NCBI GenBank assembly: GCA_034231615.1
Contig: CM067322.1
Location: forward strand, 56,920,828 to 56,984,827
Length of the DNA: 64,000 bases
Direction: 5' to 3'
DNA from: Meghimatium bilineatum
Taxonomy: Eukaryota > Mollusca > Gastropoda > Stylommatophora > Philomycidae
In this document: positions 1 to 10,960 of the stretch, one piece after another
Layout: every line of letters begins with the position of its first letter
How positions within the stretch are numbered: position 1 is the first letter of the stretch
Position numbers and translations under genes: made by a program
The notes under the pieces: generated by a model
Databases searched by the model: none
Seen by the model: the letters and a program-made list of their open reading frames with translations, nothing else
What the model was told of the DNA's origin: nothing

Positions 1-441
1 TAATATCATATTTAGAACTCACTGTAAGAATGGAAGATTTATTGACTTAACAGTTCTGTGAGTGTCTCCGCCAAGGTTTTTTAGTCTTGTCACATGGAAA
101 TATACAGCTGTAAGTTGTAGGCTGACTTACTCCTGCCACCTAAGCACTACAAACATTTGCTACATTATTTGGTAGCCAGTTTTACACCTAGAGCAGAAGA
201 GGCAAACCTAATTTTGTCAGCTGGCTAGATTTAAAATTGCACATCAAGCTACACCTTTTAGTTCTATGAAGTGCCAATAAAGTCACAATTTCACCAACTG
301 CCAAAAACATCAGGAGACTTCCTGCCTTGGAAGTAAAAAATTTTTGTTTCAATGTTGAACATCAAACATTTGCAATGGGCACTATCTCTAGAAGTCTATT
401 CTTTTCTGAACACTGTTTGAAAACATACATTTTCTCCATAT
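1..441. other. unassigned AT-rich sequence
   Basis: No reading frame, repeat or structural RNA is recognised here. The sequence is AT-rich and unlike the named repeats elsewhere in the window. Confidence 0.5.
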
Positions 442-505
442 GTTGGCTCAGTGGTAGAGGGGTTTTTTGGTTAACTTCACAGACCCAACTTGGTTGAATT
501 AGCTT
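442..505 (+). repeat. possible tRNA-derived SINE head (relic)
   Basis: A good Pol III A-box-like stretch (TTGGCTCAGTGGTAGAG) is followed about 35 bp later by a weak B-box-like GGTTGAATT. No cloverleaf can be drawn, so this is not a working tRNA. It is most simply the head of an old tRNA-derived SINE. Confidence 0.3.
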
Positions 506-512
506 GTGGTTT

Positions 513-584
513 GAAAGTCAATCGTTCACATTGTACTGGCGATATGATTGGCTGAAAGCCAATCGTTCACATTGTACTGGCGAT
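513..584. repeat. two-copy 31-bp direct repeat
   Basis: Copies lie at 513-543 and 554-584, with one difference between them and a 10-bp spacer. The offset is 41 bp. No function is evident. Confidence 0.8.
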
Positions 585-1577
585 GCCATTGCATGCATTA
601 GTCGCGTCATAAAATTTGATCATAGTTAAATTACAATGGTAGGAGAAGATGAGGTGGGCAAAAGATACTGATATAATAATAAAACCCATAGTTCATCAGG
701 GTCGTAGGAGTGTCACATTGATAAATGTGGCACAGAAAGATTTTCACACATTTCTATCCTCTACCATCCTGATGAGTTTTGAAACTTCACACCCTCTCCA
801 GTCATTGATATTATCTAGCCATGTCTTCTTCTGGCCTCCTAGTCTTCTTTCAACCTCCACCATACCTTGAAGAATGCCTCTTGTCAATGGACACAACACG
901 GAAAGGGACAGTTTACAAGTTTCAATTTCTCTTAAATTGGTGGAAGTTCACTACGAGTCACTCATTTCAGTGAGAGCAGCAATTTAGTTGAATTGGTCAG
1001 CTAACACCTGGCATAATCTGCACTGCTATTAGGTGTTGTCCATTATTTCTGCCTGCCTCATTGGACACATTGAAATAGATGAAACATGGGAAAACTGATT
1101 TTAATCATGTATAGTACCTAGACAAAACAAGCAATCAGTAATACTCAGACTGGGTACATGGAATGCAAGAACCATATGCCTTAGACTTAACACCTCTGAC
1201 ATGACAAATGAACCATCTATTCATAAACCCATAATCTGTCATGGTCATTGCGGTACTACATTAGATGCACCTCCTTTGTAGTATTTCTTTAGGCGTACAG
1301 TATAATTGGTCATAACATTTTTCTATATTGCACAGCATACTTTGAGAGCTCAATAAAATCACTGAGTCTGTTGGTGATTGCGTCGCCAGCCAAGTGAGAT
1401 CTGCTGTCACTACCTCTATTTCCATTCTCGTACTTGATGTTATAGTGGGGTATGCAGCTCACTTCTTGGCTAATTTCCTGCCATTTTGGTAGGCCATGAA
1501 ACCCCAACCATACATGTGGGATTCTTGTGTTACTGAGCCATCTGTGTAAATTATATGTGGCTTCAAGTTCTGCAGTC
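585..1577. other. unassigned sequence
   Basis: No domain is recognised. The 73-aa open frame at 649-870 has no recognisable motif. The sequence near 690-705 contains a CATCAGGGTCGTAG string, resembling the terminus of the candidate MITE family at 6.0 and 22.0 kb, so an eroded element end may be present. Confidence 0.4.
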
Positions 1578-1727
1578 CGCCGAAGATGGATGTGTCGGGC
1601 CATTGGCGCAAATAAAATGGCGACACAACACATTTCCATTTTCTGGACTACATCCTACTGGAAATCTAACAGGACCATGGTCCTGCTAGATCCAGTAGGA
1701 GTTTGAGAATGAACGCAGAAGAAGAAG
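1578..1727 (+). repeat. SINE-2 copy
   Basis: This short interspersed element starts CGCCGAAGAT, contains GGATGTGTCGGGCCATTGGC and ends TTTGAGAATGAACGCAGAAGAAGAAG, the (GAA)n-tailed 3' end shared by SINE-1 and SINE-2. The internal hairpin (CTGGAAATC...GATCCAGTAGG) is present. Flanks share only CTGCAGT, so the target duplication is weak. It creates the minus-strand 109-aa frame at 1310-1639, which is not a gene. Confidence 0.85.
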
Positions 1728-2101
1728 TGCTGCAGTATGAGTTCTTGGATCATCCCTCTTTTCTGTTGGCAGCCCAGTCACTGCACTCTCGTCGCAGCTG
1801 AATCAAAGCTGTTGTCAATAACTTTCTATGCTAAATGCCACACATTCACAGCTTCTTCCCACTATCTCCAGCTCACAAACTCTTGAGTCTGTGATGGCTA
1901 AAGTACTGGATTCAAATCTCACTGCAGACAATTGTATATTCATATTGTTCAGAGACATGGCAAACTACTGAATGTATTTATATTGCATAGAAAATAAATA
2001 AAGCAACAAATTTCTGGGTTGATGCTATGTCCTGAATAGAATACACTACCAAAACAAAAATATTGATGAAAAAGCATTCTGGGAAACTAGATTTTGAGTT
2101 C

Positions 2102-2250
2102 CTTGGTACCATCAAAGATAAACTAGACAAGAATCTTGGTACCATCATGGAGAAACTAGACAAGTCTTGGTACCATCAAGAATAAACCAGACAAGAGTCT
2201 TGGTACCATAAAAGGAGAAACTAGACAAGTCTTGGTACCATCAATGAGAA
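2102..2250. repeat. minisatellite, 31-33 bp unit, about 5 copies
   Basis: Each unit contains CTTGGTACCATCA followed by A-rich sequence and ACTAGACAAG. Unit length varies by a few bases through small indels. Confidence 0.9.
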
Positions 2251-2504
2251 ACAGTTATTACTTGAATGTTTTATGTGAAAAACAATCAAGAATGGAATTG
2301 GTTTCACCATAAGAATAACAGATGCGTCAACTACATAAACATTCACAATGCTATAGTACATGAGGAAAGGAAAGTTAGTGTGTGAGGAAAGAAATGTTAA
2401 TGTGTGAGGAAAGAAAAGTTAGTGTGCAAATCTAAATACATTTTAAACCAAAAATTGCAATGTTTGTTTTCTGTTTATCTGTTTATACACTATGTAGGTC
2501 TTTT

Positions 2505-2640
2505 TTATTCTGTTCGTTCTCAAACTCCCATGGATATCTGTTATAGTAGTACAGTGATCCTACAAGATTTCCAACAGAATGTAGTTCACACAATGGAAAT
2601 GTGTTGTGTTGCCATTTTATTTGAACCAATGACCGGACAC
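2505..2640 (-). repeat. SINE-2 copy, reverse orientation, eroded
   Basis: Reads in reverse as the SINE-2 body (CCATTTTATTTG..CCAATGACCGGACAC) with the 3' end TTGAGAACGAACAGAA at the left. The (GAA)n tail is mostly lost and the 5' end is truncated before the CGCCGAAG start. The 82-aa open frame across it is a by-product. Confidence 0.75.
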
Positions 2641-2729
2641 CTTTGGCTTTAGTAACTAATACATTAAATGCTGAACAGTGTATGTCTGTGATTATATCAA
2701 TAGTATAATCGACCAGCCATACAAGAGAA

Positions 2730-3180
2730 GATTGCTGAAATAACTAATGTCTGCTTCACAACAAGGTAATCCAAACTATATTATGGATCTGAAACATGGA
2801 CAACCTACACAAAACATGAGAGGAGACTAAACACCTTTCAGCTAAGATGTATCAGCAAAATACATTAAATGGTAGGATAAAATCACCAATATAGAACTTT
2901 TACACCACACTCAGCTACCATCTGCCATGGAAACACTTAATAAAAATAGATTGCGAGGGCTGGACCATGTCTACAGAAGGCAAATTTTCGCATTCCACAA
3001 TAAGTACTATTCAGAGACGCTTCTGAAGGCCTGTGGTAGTCCAATGCTGAGGTATAAAGACATTTGTAAGTCCTCAATGAAAGATTTCTCCAAAATTTGG
3101 CAAACATAGCCAAAACGAGCTGTCTGGAGGCACAATCTTTGTGCTGGCTGGGGTGATGTTGTTTAGTAACAATATAATAA
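2730..3180 (+). pseudogene. LINE reverse-transcriptase C-terminus (relic)
   Basis: Frames read YYGSETWTTYTKHERRLNTF, then RLRGLDHVY (the usual RLRWLGHV block), then SSMKDFS and KRAVWRHNLCAG. These are successive blocks of the C-terminal region of non-LTR retrotransposon ORF2 proteins. Stops and frameshifts separate them, and no RT palm motifs remain, so this is a 5'-truncated dead copy. The clade is not resolved. Confidence 0.7.
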
Positions 3181-3489
3181 AAGATATGGAAGATAAAAAG
3201 AAAAAATGAAAACAAACATCTTCTGTTTTAACAACATGATCGCTTTGAGAATCTTCCATTACTGAGAGAAAAGGCTCATTGGCTTGTTTTTTTGTTTTCT
3301 TTAATGATCGTCTGCAAGATGCAAAAAGCCATTCAGTAAATTCTAAATATTACAGAAAGTTATGTTATGTTTTTATAAAGAAAATTAACTGCTTGTGTTA
3401 CAGTGATTTACAATTGTGGAGCAAAGACGAATAATACTACAATCTGCCATGTATACTATGAGAGGAAACTAAGAAGATGTAGGGTTTAT

Positions 3490-3666
3490 TATAGTGGAAT
3501 CCCCTTATAACAACTTGGTCCAGACCAACAAAATATGTATGTAATAACAGAAATTTACATGTACAGTACAAACAATAACGAATAAATATAATTGAGGATT
3601 TTAAAATGTGTTGCTATATAGGGAAATGTGTTATAAGAGGATTCTCTATAGAGGAATTCCACTATA
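3490..3666. mobile_element. Tigger/pogo-like MITE
   Basis: A 177-bp element bounded by inverted termini: TATAGTGGAATCCCC on the left and its near complement GGAATTCCACTATA on the right, with TA at both edges. The interior (about 3515-3600) matches, in reverse, the interior of 59544-59722 and the split copy around 49.93/50.78 kb. Ends resembling CAGTGGAA..CTATA with TA duplication are typical of pogo/Tigger-derived MITEs. No coding sequence. Confidence 0.75.
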
Positions 3667-3827
3667 CCAATCGTCATGATTTTTTTCTGCAATGACTTCT
3701 GGGAAGAAATCATGCCTGAACTTCTGGTAGGGAATCAACCCTTTTTAGCTAACAGTTTGTCTCAAAAATGCAGGATGGTCACAGCAAAGACCTCTCTAAA
3801 GTAAAAGACTTCCCAGATCCTAGCATT

Positions 3828-4055
3828 GCTCCCTACAGTTACATTTAACCAGTCATCTTGGACTTGCTCCCTACAGTTACATTTAACCAATCATCTTAGA
3901 CTTGCTCCCTACAGTTACATTTAACCAGTCCTCTTGGACTTGCTCCCTACAGTTACATTTAACCGGTCATCTTGGACTTGCTCCCTACAGTTACATTTAA
4001 CCAATCATCTGGGACTTGCTCCCTACAGTTACATTTAACCAGTCATCTGGGACTT
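3828..4055. repeat. minisatellite, 38-bp unit, 6 copies
   Basis: Six tandem copies of a unit containing GCTCCCTACAGTTACATTTA, differing by scattered substitutions. High identity between copies suggests recent homogenisation. Confidence 0.95.
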
Positions 4056-4239
4056 TGCTGAATCTATTTTAAAAAGCTGTTGTCTTTCTCCAGGTGAATT
4101 ATGGTTGATAGGATTCACACCTTCCGTTCTTCTTTCTTTCTAGCACCAGGAATTACAAGCGATTAGCTCTTACTTCCTATGTGCAGTGGGTTGTTTTTAT
4201 GAGCGTTCTTTCATACCCAGGAGACTTCTGCTTAATGCA

Positions 4240-4660
4240 AATGCCTAATGAAGGAGTGTTCTACTTGGATGGAGTGTTGTCGATCCAGGGCCAGATGTGT
4301 CACCTTGGTTGAATTGAGTCCATGTTTGTTCAAGGTTATCTTGATTTTTTCTATCGTGGTCTGCCTATGGCTTATGTCCGGATACTCTTTTGTTATATGC
4401 TCTTATTGGTATTTAGGTTCATTCTCATAAAGTGATAAAACCATTTTACTTGCTGTCTTTTGATATGTTCAATACATGATATTATACCTACCCTTTTCCT
4501 AATTGCTTTATTTCTTATTTTATCTAGTTTAGCAACCATTACAGCTTTTCTCATACATTTCATTTCACATATAATGATTTTTCTTTACTGCGAGACTATT
4601 AAAGACATGTTTGGCATTGGTAGCATGGTGTTGTTTAAAAAACTGTCCCACTGAACAAAA
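4240..4660 (-). pseudogene. LINE-c C-terminus (relic)
   Basis: Reverse-strand frames give ICEMKCMRKAVM, IEHIKRQQVKW and TLNKHGLNSTKVTHLALDR. The same order of blocks occurs at 14.2 kb (TCEM..., IEKQQIKLF, ILNKHDFTTTIATHLALEH), so the two are one family. Several stops interrupt it. The plus-strand 60- and 64-aa frames here are shadows. Confidence 0.7.
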
Positions 4661-5060
4661 AAACATCACAAATGAATGTGTCTTAGGAATTCTTATTGTG
4701 AAATTTTGGTTAATTACGGGGAGACGTGGCCACATTTGTTACTAAACACACCATACAGTAGTTAACAAAACGAAACTTTGATAAGACGCATAAATTGCTA
4801 CATCCAACTATCTTCACTGTACGCACTGAGAGGACCCCAGTATGAACCTAGTAGGGGTGCCCCTCAGTGCGTTGCATGCAGCTCAATTTAACTGCAGCAG
4901 AAGTTGTGATTTTTTAATCTCAAAGTCACAAAAGCTGTATGAAATACTAATGGTTACTGTTATAGCCTAACTATCAATGTAAAAAATAAATAAATAGTAA
5001 TAAACAAAAGAACAAAGACCTTTCTTCTACTTTACGGTCCAACTGGGACCTTTTTCAAGA

Positions 5061-5320
5061 AACACATAAACAATAAAAACTTAAAACTTTTGTTACTGCA
5101 TGTTGTCCTGTGAAGGAGTGCAGAAAGACTTTCTATGGGCTGTGGAAATAAAGGCTGCTTTGCCATAGCAGACACCTCAACATATATAGGAAGGATTTTA
5201 ATTGTACCTCCAAAAGATAAAATCCTGTCCCAACCGTGGATTGAACCCGGGACATCAAGGGTCTGAGAACAAAGTTCTAACAACATGGCCATGCGCTCCA
5301 CTAGCTTAACACATAAACAA
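5061..5320 (-). repeat. SINE-A: tRNA-derived SINE with 13-bp target duplication
   Basis: Flanked by an exact 13-bp duplication, AACACATAAACAA, at 5061-5073 and 5308-5320; the insert is 5074-5307. On the minus strand the head has an A-box-like stretch (ATGGCCATGTTGTTAGAAC) and a perfect B box, GGGTTCAATCC (plus-strand 5238-5248). Body and tail follow, ending A/T-rich at the left. A related copy is at about 25.5-25.65 kb. The minus-strand 89-aa frame is not a gene. Confidence 0.85.
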
Positions 5321-5469
5321 GAAACACAAAAGTATCAAAATATACAATATATTTGGAGATGTCTTTCTTACTCACAATATTAAAAAGTTGGACTATGGAA
5401 ACGTGGTGTGGCCACATCTCCCCATAAAGCACCTTAATTTTTTTCATACACAGTGTTGTCAGAATTATT

Positions 5470-5930
5470 TTCACATTGTGCTAGCAAGGAGACCAAAATC
5501 AACACTGAATGAAATATGATCTTGGTTAACAGCAAATGTACAGAAGCACAAATCAACAACATGATAAATTGGTATAAATTTGAGGACTTGAATACTTTCA
5601 AATACCTTGGATCCTGCATAGGCCTATGCAGCGATGGAAAACGCAAAACAGACTTAGAGATAGATCCCTAAGGCTGGAGATGGATGTAGTGGATATGTCA
5701 AGGTTAACTTTAATGTGGAAAAGCAAAATCAGTGTTAGTGTGAAAAACTAACTTTGAAACTCACTTATGTTGTCTATTGTGTTGTGTTGGTGTGAAAGCT
5801 GAACACTCACTGCAGTCATGGAGAGAGGTTACATACCTTAGAATACAAATGTTACAGACGAATTCTGCTATCTCCTATAGAAGGTGGTACTGCTAGTAGA
5901 ACATAATAGAAAATAATACTCTCGTGGAAG
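5470..5930 (+). pseudogene. LINE RT fragment, RTE-like (relic)
   Basis: Frames give NTEKSKIMVNSK, FEDLNTFKYLGSC, a sequence matching the usual DTEIRSRI block (KTDLEID), then LEYKCYRRILL. This order (KTK..YLGS..DxEI..RRI) is the connection/thumb segment of RTE-type ORF2 proteins. It carries several stops and frameshifts. Confidence 0.65.
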
Positions 5931-5954
5931 ACAGGTAATGAAGTCCTACTGAAT

Positions 5955-6240
5955 GATGAAAAAGGTCCTCTTTCTCATTAAAAAAAGTCATCATCTTTCT
6001 TATCAAAAAGTCATCACCTCTAATCAAAAAAGTCATCAGCATAAAAAAAGATCGGTTTTCGCATCAAAAAAGTCATCCGCTTTCACATCAAAAAAGTCAT
6101 CAGTTTTCGCATCAAAACATCCCATCCATCAGCTTTCGCATCAAAAAGAGGGAATTACATACAAAAATGGACGAATGCATTTTTTCACATTATTTTATAG
6201 GTAAACCCCCTTCCTCAATGAAAACTTGTCTACGACCCTG
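5955..6240. mobile_element. candidate MITE with GTAGACAAG-type end
   Basis: The right edge TTGTCTACGACCCTG is the inverse of CAGGGTCGTAGACAA, matching the end of the element at 22018-22230 (TATCTACGGCCCTG). The interior holds irregular AAAAAGTCATCA repeats, also seen in eroded form in the 22-kb copy. The left terminus is not identified. The 83-aa open frame is a repeat artefact. Confidence 0.4.
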
Positions 6241-6294
6241 ATGGGTTTTTAGACGTGTGCTGATATGATTATTCATCATAAACTATACTACAGG

Positions 6295-6471
6295 GAACAG
6301 TCGAGGTTGGAAGATGCAGACGAAGACTAAGAAAATCATGGACAGGCAGCATCAAGAGCTGGATAGGTCAAGGTATTTTCACACTCATCTGCGTTGCTGA
6401 AGATAGAATTTGCTGGAGAACGCTGTGTGTTATTTCATCCAATGTGGTACTGTGAACCTGGCAGGTTATAG
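6295..6471 (+). pseudogene. LINE C-terminal tail (relic)
   Basis: One frame reads TVEVGRCRRRLRKSWTGSI followed by WIGQG and VAEDRICWRTL. This matches the GxRRRGRQRKSWxDNIKEWTG..AEDRxxWR pattern ending many non-LTR ORF2 proteins. It is cut on the right by the hAT-type insertion starting at 6472. Confidence 0.7.
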
Positions 6472-6824
6472 CAGTGTTGCCCAACCTTTTCTTGAAACCT
6501 TTCCCCACCTCAATCTTTCAAAAATTCTGATGTCCCCCCCCCCCCCATGTAAACATAAAGGGATCCTACATTTTTTATAGGTCTATTCAAAAATTGACTT
6601 ATTACATAAATGAAACCTAATTATAACTTGTTCAGGACACAAGACTTAGGTTTTAGGAAGAAAGCACTACAAAATTATTAGAAGAAAAAAAAACAGTTAA
6701 GTATGCTAAATTTTCAAAACATAGGCCTATAATAGACAACTGAATCTCAAGTACAAATTTTTTTTTTCAAGTGTCCCCCCTAAACAATGAAAATTCCACT
6801 TATGGGGCGTGTGTCACAACACCG
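6472..6824. mobile_element. non-autonomous hAT-type element
   Basis: 353 bp starting CAGTGTTGCCCAACC and ending CACAACACCG (inverse CGGTGTTGTG), so the ends pair as C(A/G)GTGTTG. It is flanked by near-identical 8-bp repeats, GGTTATAG at 6464-6471 and GGTTATAA at 6825-6832. Eight-bp duplications and CAG-starting ends are hallmarks of hAT elements. There is no transposase frame. A C13 tract lies at 6534-6546. Confidence 0.75.
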
Positions 6825-6832
6825 GGTTATAA

Positions 6833-7317
6833 GCTTATAGTATGGTGTGATAGCAGGGAAAGGAACATGAGGTAAATAGGGACTGTTGCGGACCTTTCGT
6901 GCGAAGACGCACCGCACCTTAAATGAAAAGCCTATTCTAATGTTAAACTTCTGTCATGTTTACGGGGAAATGTCACTATTTTTTTTTAAGTGCGTGCCAA
7001 CCCTGATTAAGAATCTCGAATAAATAGGCCAGACTTAGGCCTGTTCAATCGTCTCATTTTATCCTCACGGTAAACCCCACCCCCCTCCACTCACCAACAC
7101 AAAAACCAACAACCTAGAAATACAGGAATACTTAAAAAGGTGTAATAACGATGTACACAGGAGACATATTCACGTGACATTTACAGTGCATGAATAAATG
7201 TCTCCTTAGTTGATGATTGGTCGAAAAGGGATTAAAGCCTTTTGGCTAAGGTATGTTGATATCATGAACTGCCAGAAAAACTAATGTGGAAGTGTTGAAA
7301 GAGTCAAATGCGAAACG
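6833..7317. other. unassigned sequence
   Basis: No recognisable frame or repeat. It includes a C-rich stretch near 7076-7095. Confidence 0.4.
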
Positions 7318-7441
7318 GGCTTTAATCAATAATATAAGAAAAAGACAATCTTCATATTTTTGGCCACTTCATGGGGCAAGGTTTGAAGAACATAGTCACA
7401 ACAGGCAAGATTGAAGGCAACAGAGACACACACATCGTTAG
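7318..7441 (+). pseudogene. LINE-e C-terminal fragment
   Basis: Frames read LINNIRKRQSSYF and then GLKNIVTTGKIEGNRD. The second block is nearly the same as GLKNIVTTGKIEGKRDRG at 42.2 kb. Only about 120 bp survive. Confidence 0.65.
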
Positions 7442-7756
7442 GCTGCTTGTTGTTTGGTGAACGCTCCACTGGTTTCGTGAACTGTTCTTCCACGTGATTT
7501 GGTGGTAAAAGTCCATTCGAACCACTGATTCTGGATTATTTTGATCGTCTGTGTCTCACAACATTCGTGTCATGAAAATGTTCGGAGATGAACTCCGTGA
7601 ACACAGCATTCATTCACATTCATATGTTTATCAATGAACTCCCTAGTGATTGCAAAGATAGTCTTGAAAAGATAATCCATTCTTCACCAAGATCAATGCC
7701 TTCTGGTTCACATATTTGTTCCAGAACGATGCCTTCTGGTGTAAACATCTTTTAAA

Positions 7757-8260
7757 CTTCTTGTTTCATCTTCTGTATCCATTCTCAAGCTCATGCAGAT
7801 CAGCAGGATATAATCCAGATAAAAGTTGTGCCATAATTGACAGCTTAACTGACAAATCGAACTTCAGCATAGCCTCTAGGTCAATTTGACACTGTGGGGT
7901 GAGACCAATGTTATAAATGTTATAAAGTAGGGGGAGGGGAGAGGAGTAATTCCCTTAAAAAAGGTCATTCGTGTATTCTTCTTCATGTGAAATGTTATGT
8001 TCCTTTTGTGAAAATCTCGGCGGGGGGGGGGGGGGGTGCTTCTTACCCGCATTTTGGCCAAATTTCTAAAAACTAAAAGGCATAGACCTATTCTGATTGC
8101 TAAAGGACGGGAAGTTGAATATCTCAAACCTACTTATCTACGGGCCTTTATGGGACAACAAACTCCAGCTTAAATTCCTCTTAGTTGCTGCTTACGATAT
8201 GCTTGACAGGTAACAGTTTAGCTCCACATGCTCCCCTTTCAGACCCGTCAACCAAGGACG
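7757..8260 (-). repeat. SINE-1 copy split by an insertion
   Basis: The 3' half (tail leftmost, 7757 to about 7896) and the 5' half (about 8146-8260, ending near CTCCCCTTTCAGACCCG) are both SINE-1 in reverse orientation. About 250 bp of unrelated sequence separates them. The right edge of that insert (TTATCTACGGGCC) resembles the MITE end at 22230. The G15 tract (8022-8036) lies inside the insert. Confidence 0.7.
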
Positions 8261-10212
8261 ATTTCTATTGGAAATTAAGTTTATCTAACTATCACTACGT
8301 TCAGATTTTTGTTTACTAGAAACAGATTCTTGAAGAGATTCTTTCTTTTTAATTATATCAAAGAACATAGGTCAGCTGTGATGGAAATTTAATTTATTTA
8401 TTGGATAATCTCCGTGACAGAAGACACATGGCAATCACATAATACTGTGAATTAATTAATACTTCTACAGAAAATACATTATGACCACTGATCTATGTAT
8501 AAATAAATCAGTCTTCACGCTCGACCGCATTTAGGGTTACCAAGTGTGTTTATTCGCTTGAACGATGCGAGACCAAGTGTGTTGATTTGAACACGTAACA
8601 CATTTGTTGTATTTGTAAACTGTTATAGAAACTGGGACATAGGCAAAACAGGGCGAGATATAAGTCAGTGTTATAAAACCAAGACAATCTTGGTGAGACC
8701 AGGACACATCTTTGCACCCAATACATACAATTACAATACATACGTGCCATTAACATAAACAAATGTATATTTCCGCAATTTTAGTAAGCAATGTATCAAG
8801 TCAAAATATTTTGAGTTTAAATTTTTTTTAAACTCAGCTGACACAGGTGGATGTCGTTATATTGTGGAATTGCGTTATTGTTGAAAGTAAATATTCTCTT
8901 TAAAATGAAGCGTTTTAAAACTCACAAATTGCAATCCCATTTTTTTTCTCGTGAATACTAAATTTATTTTCTTGTGTTAACGAAATTATAATTAGATCTT
9001 TTAAATTACGAATTAAGAACTATGGCCATAAAAACTGTAAGACTCTATTATTACTTTGTATCAAAATTGTTTATTCTTTCCAATAAATAACAGTATCAAA
9101 AATACGTTTAAGTGTAAGGGAGGTAACCGCGTTAATACAAATAATACTAAAATTTAGATAATTTCATGACAAAAAAGTCGAGTGAAGCACTTTCTAAGCA
9201 GCTCTCCTATACCCCCGTAATCCTCTCTCGAGGCGGTATGACATAGCAGGCGCCGACATTCGAAAGCCACTCGGACGCTGAGTATAGCTCACCACTCAGC
9301 TGAGCACGTTTATGCTGTTAACATTCCGTACGACCGAAAACTTCACCCCGGTGACTTCGTCCTGTCTTAACATGTCATATGGGGAGGAACCAGCCTAGAT
9401 CCCAAGCGGTACTGTGACGAGCGAGCTGACTCGACACTGGCTGAACCTTGACCCCGCGGTGGAGTCTAAGACATGTGAACGGACTACTGACACTAGTTCC
9501 CATACAAAGTCAAGAGCCAACTTTTGTAGTAAAGTTCCGCGGGGAACTTGAACCTTATACGGACATTAGCCCTTAACATCCAAAAGTTTATGTGCCACAC
9601 TTCTGTTCACCATGTCAACAGTTAGGGAAGAATGTCGTGCATATTGCTTTCAAAAAAACGTTTTTATAAATAGTAGAACGGGGAATAGTTACATAAAATC
9701 ACTCAAAATAAATGAGAGTTGTTTATTAAAATTATATTACCACATGATCAGATCAAAATATTTGTGTTCTTATGATTTATTAATACATTTGCACATATTA
9801 ATACATTTCACATGTATTACATCCCCTTATCTGATAGTATCTGCGGGGTTATGACCCTTAATGAATAATGGAAATGTCCACTCTCTATAGCCCTGCTATC
9901 CTAGAGAGAGCCTCAAAATATATTTCACAAAATTATTTTTCCATACAGAGCCTCAGTTTTTATCCTATTTTTGCATTGCAATCACGTTTTTATCTTTTTA
10001 AAACGTCAAGTTCCAAAAAGAGTCATGTTTTTATGTTGTGAGTTTAATTCAAGTACAATTAGTTTTCGCAAAAACAAAACTTGACATTTGTTTGGACAAT
10101 CATTCAATCATGACTATTACATTTTTGTTTGTAAACGTTTTATGAGATTGTCTTTTGCTAGGTCATATCGACTTACTGTACCGTGTCTCTCGTCAAATAC
10201 AGTCACGTGAAC
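8261..10212. other. unassigned stretch with GC-rich island at 9180-9560
   Basis: No gene is recognised. From about 9180 to 9560 the sequence becomes clearly richer in G and C than its surroundings (for example GAGGCGGTATGACATAGCAG) and shows none of the repeats listed here. It could be a regulatory or first-exon-like region, or a fragment of an unknown element. The small frames at 8550-8762 (-) and 9612-9854 (+) have no recognisable motif. Confidence 0.35.
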
Positions 10213-10329
10213 TCATTCTTCTAAATGACTTTACTTGACGTTGATTTGTCATTGGCTGTCGACACAATGTATACAAAAGTGACCAATGAAAATCACTGTA
10301 ATGGTTAAATAATGTGACTTCAGATGGAT
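10213..10329 (-). mobile_element. FB palindromic MITE copy
   Basis: The outer ends CATTCTTCTAAATGAC and GTGACTTCAGATGGAT are imperfect inverted repeats. The interior reads, in reverse, the FB core (GATTTTCATTGGTCAC..ATTGGCTGTCGAC). Other copies are at 34.8, 44.9, 51.7 and 53.2/54.1 kb. Confidence 0.65.
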
Positions 10330-10734
10330 TATTTTCAAATAGTCCACACAACTAATTGAGAGACAAGATTATACAGTGTAGTAAACAATGTGTAATGGGG
10401 AATTTTTGATACCACATCGGTATATTCCGGTCATTTCTATTTGTACTGTGTCTTTCAGCAGACATGGGTTACATGCGATCTGTTGCATTCTTTATCTTTA
10501 TAATAACTAATGAAACCAGTATTCTGGTTTTCACACTTTTCTTTTATTAATATATGATATGCAAGTTGTTTGGGAAAATTAGCGGTATATTGCCCTGAAT
10601 GATAGATGCACAAAATAACCACCATTTAACACGTATTGTGTTTAGGCAAGTGCCACCAACTCGTTCCATCAAAAGCACTAGACAACACAAATTGTTTTTA
10701 AAAAGTCACACACCAAGGTTGTTTTTTTAAATCT

Positions 10735-10960
10735 CGAGAGGGGAACAAATAATAGCAATACTGTTTGCTTTCCATGTATATTTTAAGAAACGACTAAGGA
10801 GGTTATATGGTGGAGTTGGCTGCCCCCTCCTATATAAGGTCAAAATGATACAGTGCCATTATAAAGTCGAATGTTTTAGGTCAAAAGCTAAGATCTCGCA
10901 TCAATGTTGTGAACAATGACAAAACGCTAATTTGCAGGAGTTTGAGAACAAACGCAGACT
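10735..10960 (+). repeat. SINE-1 copy
   Basis: Contains GAGGGGAACAAATAATAGCA, CGACTAAGGAGGTTAT, the AGATCTCGCATCAATG block and the 3' end GCAGGAGTTTGAGAACAAAC. The 5' end and part of the centre are deleted, and the (GAA)n tail is lost. Confidence 0.8.

Noticed and set aside
1881-1926. tRNA-like segment with GGATTCAAATCTC
   Set aside because: Only a B-box-like match with no acceptable A box or stems; too weak to list.
5220-5300. Functional tRNA gene on the minus strand
   Set aside because: A and B boxes are good but acceptor and anticodon stems do not pair, and the copy is the head of a SINE with its own target duplication.
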